Positions 62,627 to 64,000 of a DNA stretch of 64,000 bases are shown here, one piece after another. Under the pieces are notes generated by a model, which was not told where the DNA came from, ran no database searches, and worked only from the letters and a program-made list of their open reading frames with translations. This DNA comes from JAPPLB01 sp965208945 (GTDB taxonomy: Bacteria; Acidobacteriota; Terriglobia; Bryobacterales; UBA6623). The position numbers and the translations under genes are program-made. Positions within the stretch are counted from its first letter, which is position 1; the number at the start of each line of letters is the position of its first letter. Where the stretch lies: positions 2,728,001 to 2,792,000 of the forward strand of contig OZ242366.1 in the NCBI GenBank assembly GCA_965208945.1. The letters run 5' to 3'.

Positions 62627-63026
62627 TACACCAGCGTCATTCCCAACTTGTTGGTCGAGGGTATCCCGGCGGCGATTCTCGAGTCGTAAGCTCCCGTTGT
62701 CTACATTTCGAACTTGATGAGGCAAGCAGGTGAGACCGACGGCTATTCGGCATCGCGCCATTTGCGCGCGATGCACGAACACACCTCTCCCGACCTCGTA
62801 GACATGGTCGTGCCCAGTTCATCGAGGATTCTCTCGGTCGCCCGTCGGCGCTATGCCGACGACGAAGCGCAGCCGATCAAGAACGATCGCCACCGCTGGA
62901 GAGAATGGGTGTGCGTGTCATCCAGGAGGACTTGACTGCGACTGGGCGATTCGGCACGACCCGTACCGGCTGGCGCGGCTGCTGGTTCGACTCGCTGGTC
63001 AGTTCGTTGAGCCTCTGGGTAGGTAG
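62627..63026 (+). pseudogene. Decayed yvcK (CofD/YvcK-like) C-terminal fragment
   Basis: The frame YTSVIPNLLVEGIPAAILES stop APVVYISNLMRQAGETDGYS then ASRHLRAMHEH matches the YvcK gluconeogenesis-factor family (..TSIIPNLLV.GI..AI..., VYV.NLMTQPGETDG.SA..HL..). A TAA stop sits after ILES, and later pieces (GVRVIQEDL in one frame, AIRHDPYRLARLLVRLAG in another) need two or more frameshifts. The N-terminal half is missing. Clearly non-functional here; an intact copy may exist elsewhere. Confidence 0.8.
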
Positions 63027-63215
63027 CAGCGAGTACTCCTTGGGGCTGCCGACATGGCCCTGAACAGTGAATCGCCGTCATGCCTATCGCCCAACCCGAA
63101 GAAAATCGGGTGGTTGCGCTGCCCACAACAGTCCTCGAAGCCGGGCCTTGACGCACCGATCACCGCCGACCCATACTGGGCCGTTGATCCGCACATACGG
63201 GAGGCGTGTTTGAAT
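63027..63215. other. Gap before the pectate lyase gene
   Basis: About 190 bases with no recognised coding region; GGGAGG at 63199-63204 is the likely ribosome site for the next gene. Confidence 0.4.
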
Positions 63216-64000
63216 ATGCTGCGATTCTTTACCCGAGTTACCCTCGCCGTTGTTGTTCTTGTTTCGGCTTGCTCCCCTGTCCGGGTGGCGCACGAACCCG
63301 CGGCGAAACTTTCAGAAGCAGGTGTCAGGGAGGCCCTGCGCGGAGCAGCGGAGTTCTACCGGAACGAGGTAGCCACCGAGGGCGCTTACCATTTCGTCTA
63401 CAGCGAGGACCTGAGCTATGGCCGGTCGGAGGCGGCCCGCGGGCTGACGCAAGCCTCGGTCCAACGCGGCGGCACGCCGATAGTCGGAATGGCCTATCTC
63501 GAAGCGTACGAGGCCACAGATGACAGATTCTTTCTAGAAGCGGCGCGTGACGCTGCGCGCGCATTGGTGCGGGGGCAAGTCTGTTCCGGAGGCTGGGATT
63601 ACATCATCGAGTTCGACCCGGAGAAGCGGAGACAGTTTCCTTATCGCGCCGAAGGAAACTGCGACGGCTTCAAGGTCAAGCCCGGCGTGGAAGGCGGCCG
63701 TCCCTCCACCACCCTCGACGACAATGTTTCGCAGGCCGCGCTGCGTTTGTTGATGCGTGTTGATCGCGAACTCGACTTCAAGGATGAGCAGATTCACAAG
63801 GCCGCCCTGTACGCTCTCGACACGCTGATCCGCGCCCAGTATCCAAACGGTGCATGGCCGCAACGCTACACGGAGTTCCCCGATCCGAGCCGACATCCGG
63901 TAAAACGCGCGAGCTACCCCGAATCTTGGTCGCGTGAATGGCCTGGGCCAGACTACCGTGGCCACTACACGTTCAACGACAACTCCATCTCCGACGTGAT
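63216..64000 (+). CDS. Pectate lyase-like (PL10) lipoprotein, 5' part
   Basis: The frame is open from ATG 63216 to the window end (261 codons and 2 bases). It begins MLRFFTRVTLAVVVLVSAC, a lipoprotein signal. Then comes a helical domain: LREAL..AAEFYRNEV-like start, YHFVYSEDLSYGRSEAARG, IVGMAYLEAYEATDDRFFLE, CSGGWDYIIEFD, ASTLDDN-like STTLDDNVSQAALR, AQYPNGAWPQRY and TFNDNSISDV. NGAWPQRY and FNDNSI match the PL10 pectate lyase family. A role in extracellular polysaccharide breakdown is inferred. The C-terminus is outside the window. Confidence 0.85.
   Translation, partial: MLRFFTRVTLAVVVLVSACSPVRVAHEPAAKLSEAGVREALRGAAEFYRNEVATEGAYHFVYSEDLSYGRSEAARGLTQASVQRGGTPIVGMAYLEAYEATDDRFFLEAARDAARALVRGQVCSGGWDYIIEFDPEKRRQFPYRAEGNCDGFKVKPGVEGGRPSTTLDDNVSQAALRLLMRVDRELDFKDEQIHKAALYALDTLIRAQYPNGAWPQRYTEFPDPSRHPVKRASYPESWSREWPGPDYRGHYTFNDNSISDV

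Overview
The window is high-GC bacterial DNA that mixes conserved housekeeping genes with repeat-rich accessory DNA. The gene set points to an Acidobacteriota relative of the Solibacter/Bryobacter type, possibly host- or sponge-associated: a DUF1549/DUF1553 plus DUF1501 pair, several twin-arginine TIM-barrel and PLP enzymes, a fused cobA-hemD, gatCAB, and secreted proteases and polysaccharide lyases. Planctomycetes or Verrucomicrobia share some of these families, so the assignment is inference; no rRNA or tRNA was seen.

Layout. 1-7.1 kb: the 5' end of a Tat-exported protein (minus strand), then a co-directional block lepB-carA-carB-cobA/hemD (signal peptidase, carbamoyl phosphate synthase, sirohaem/uroporphyrinogen-III branch). 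7.1-24.7 kb: an accessory island holding a Fic protein with a striking palindromic operator, a TPR lipoprotein, several whole or broken toxin-antitoxin modules (VapBC, orphan BrnA with a truncated BrnT, Phd/VapC with a lost catalytic Asp, an interrupted HigA, RelE/HigB2-HTH, HigBA), integrase and Tn3-type transposase remnants, and a 1703-residue protein that joins an exonuclease-like domain, a RecQ helicase and a UvrD-type helicase. 24.7-30.5 kb: a huge secreted trypsin-like protease followed by 1.4 kb of repeats. 30.5-37.6 kb: DUF1549/DUF1553, DUF1501 and formylglycine-generating-enzyme-like genes, a YVTN beta-propeller lipoprotein, a Rieske protein and a MOSC protein. 37.6-64 kb: mostly conserved metabolism (D-amino-acid/PLP enzyme, gatB, guaA, glcD-like, fpg, nitrilase-family, dciA-like, gatC, gatA, class V aminotransferase), cell-wall and surface functions (LysM lytic transglycosylase, PafA-like phosphatase, HEAT-cyclophilin), a DksA/TraR protein, a type 5 uracil-DNA glycosylase, a decayed yvcK and the start of a PL10-like pectate lyase lipoprotein.

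The most distinctive signal is a set of dispersed repeats. Family A is a 183-bp (or 207-bp) MITE-like element with 20-bp terminal inverted repeats; nine full and about six partial or miniature copies are present. It sits in TA/CTAG targets; one copy splits a higA gene whose reading frame is restored exactly when the element is removed. Its TAG ends serve as the stop codons of neighbouring genes, and several copies lie between convergent genes. A second MITE-like family (C, four copies) has different inverted repeats but a similar CTAG preference. A third family is a heptamer array (CACGANN units). One hybrid of families A and B supplies the start codon of gatB. A conserved upstream module with paired TTGAC boxes occurs before two unrelated metabolic genes.
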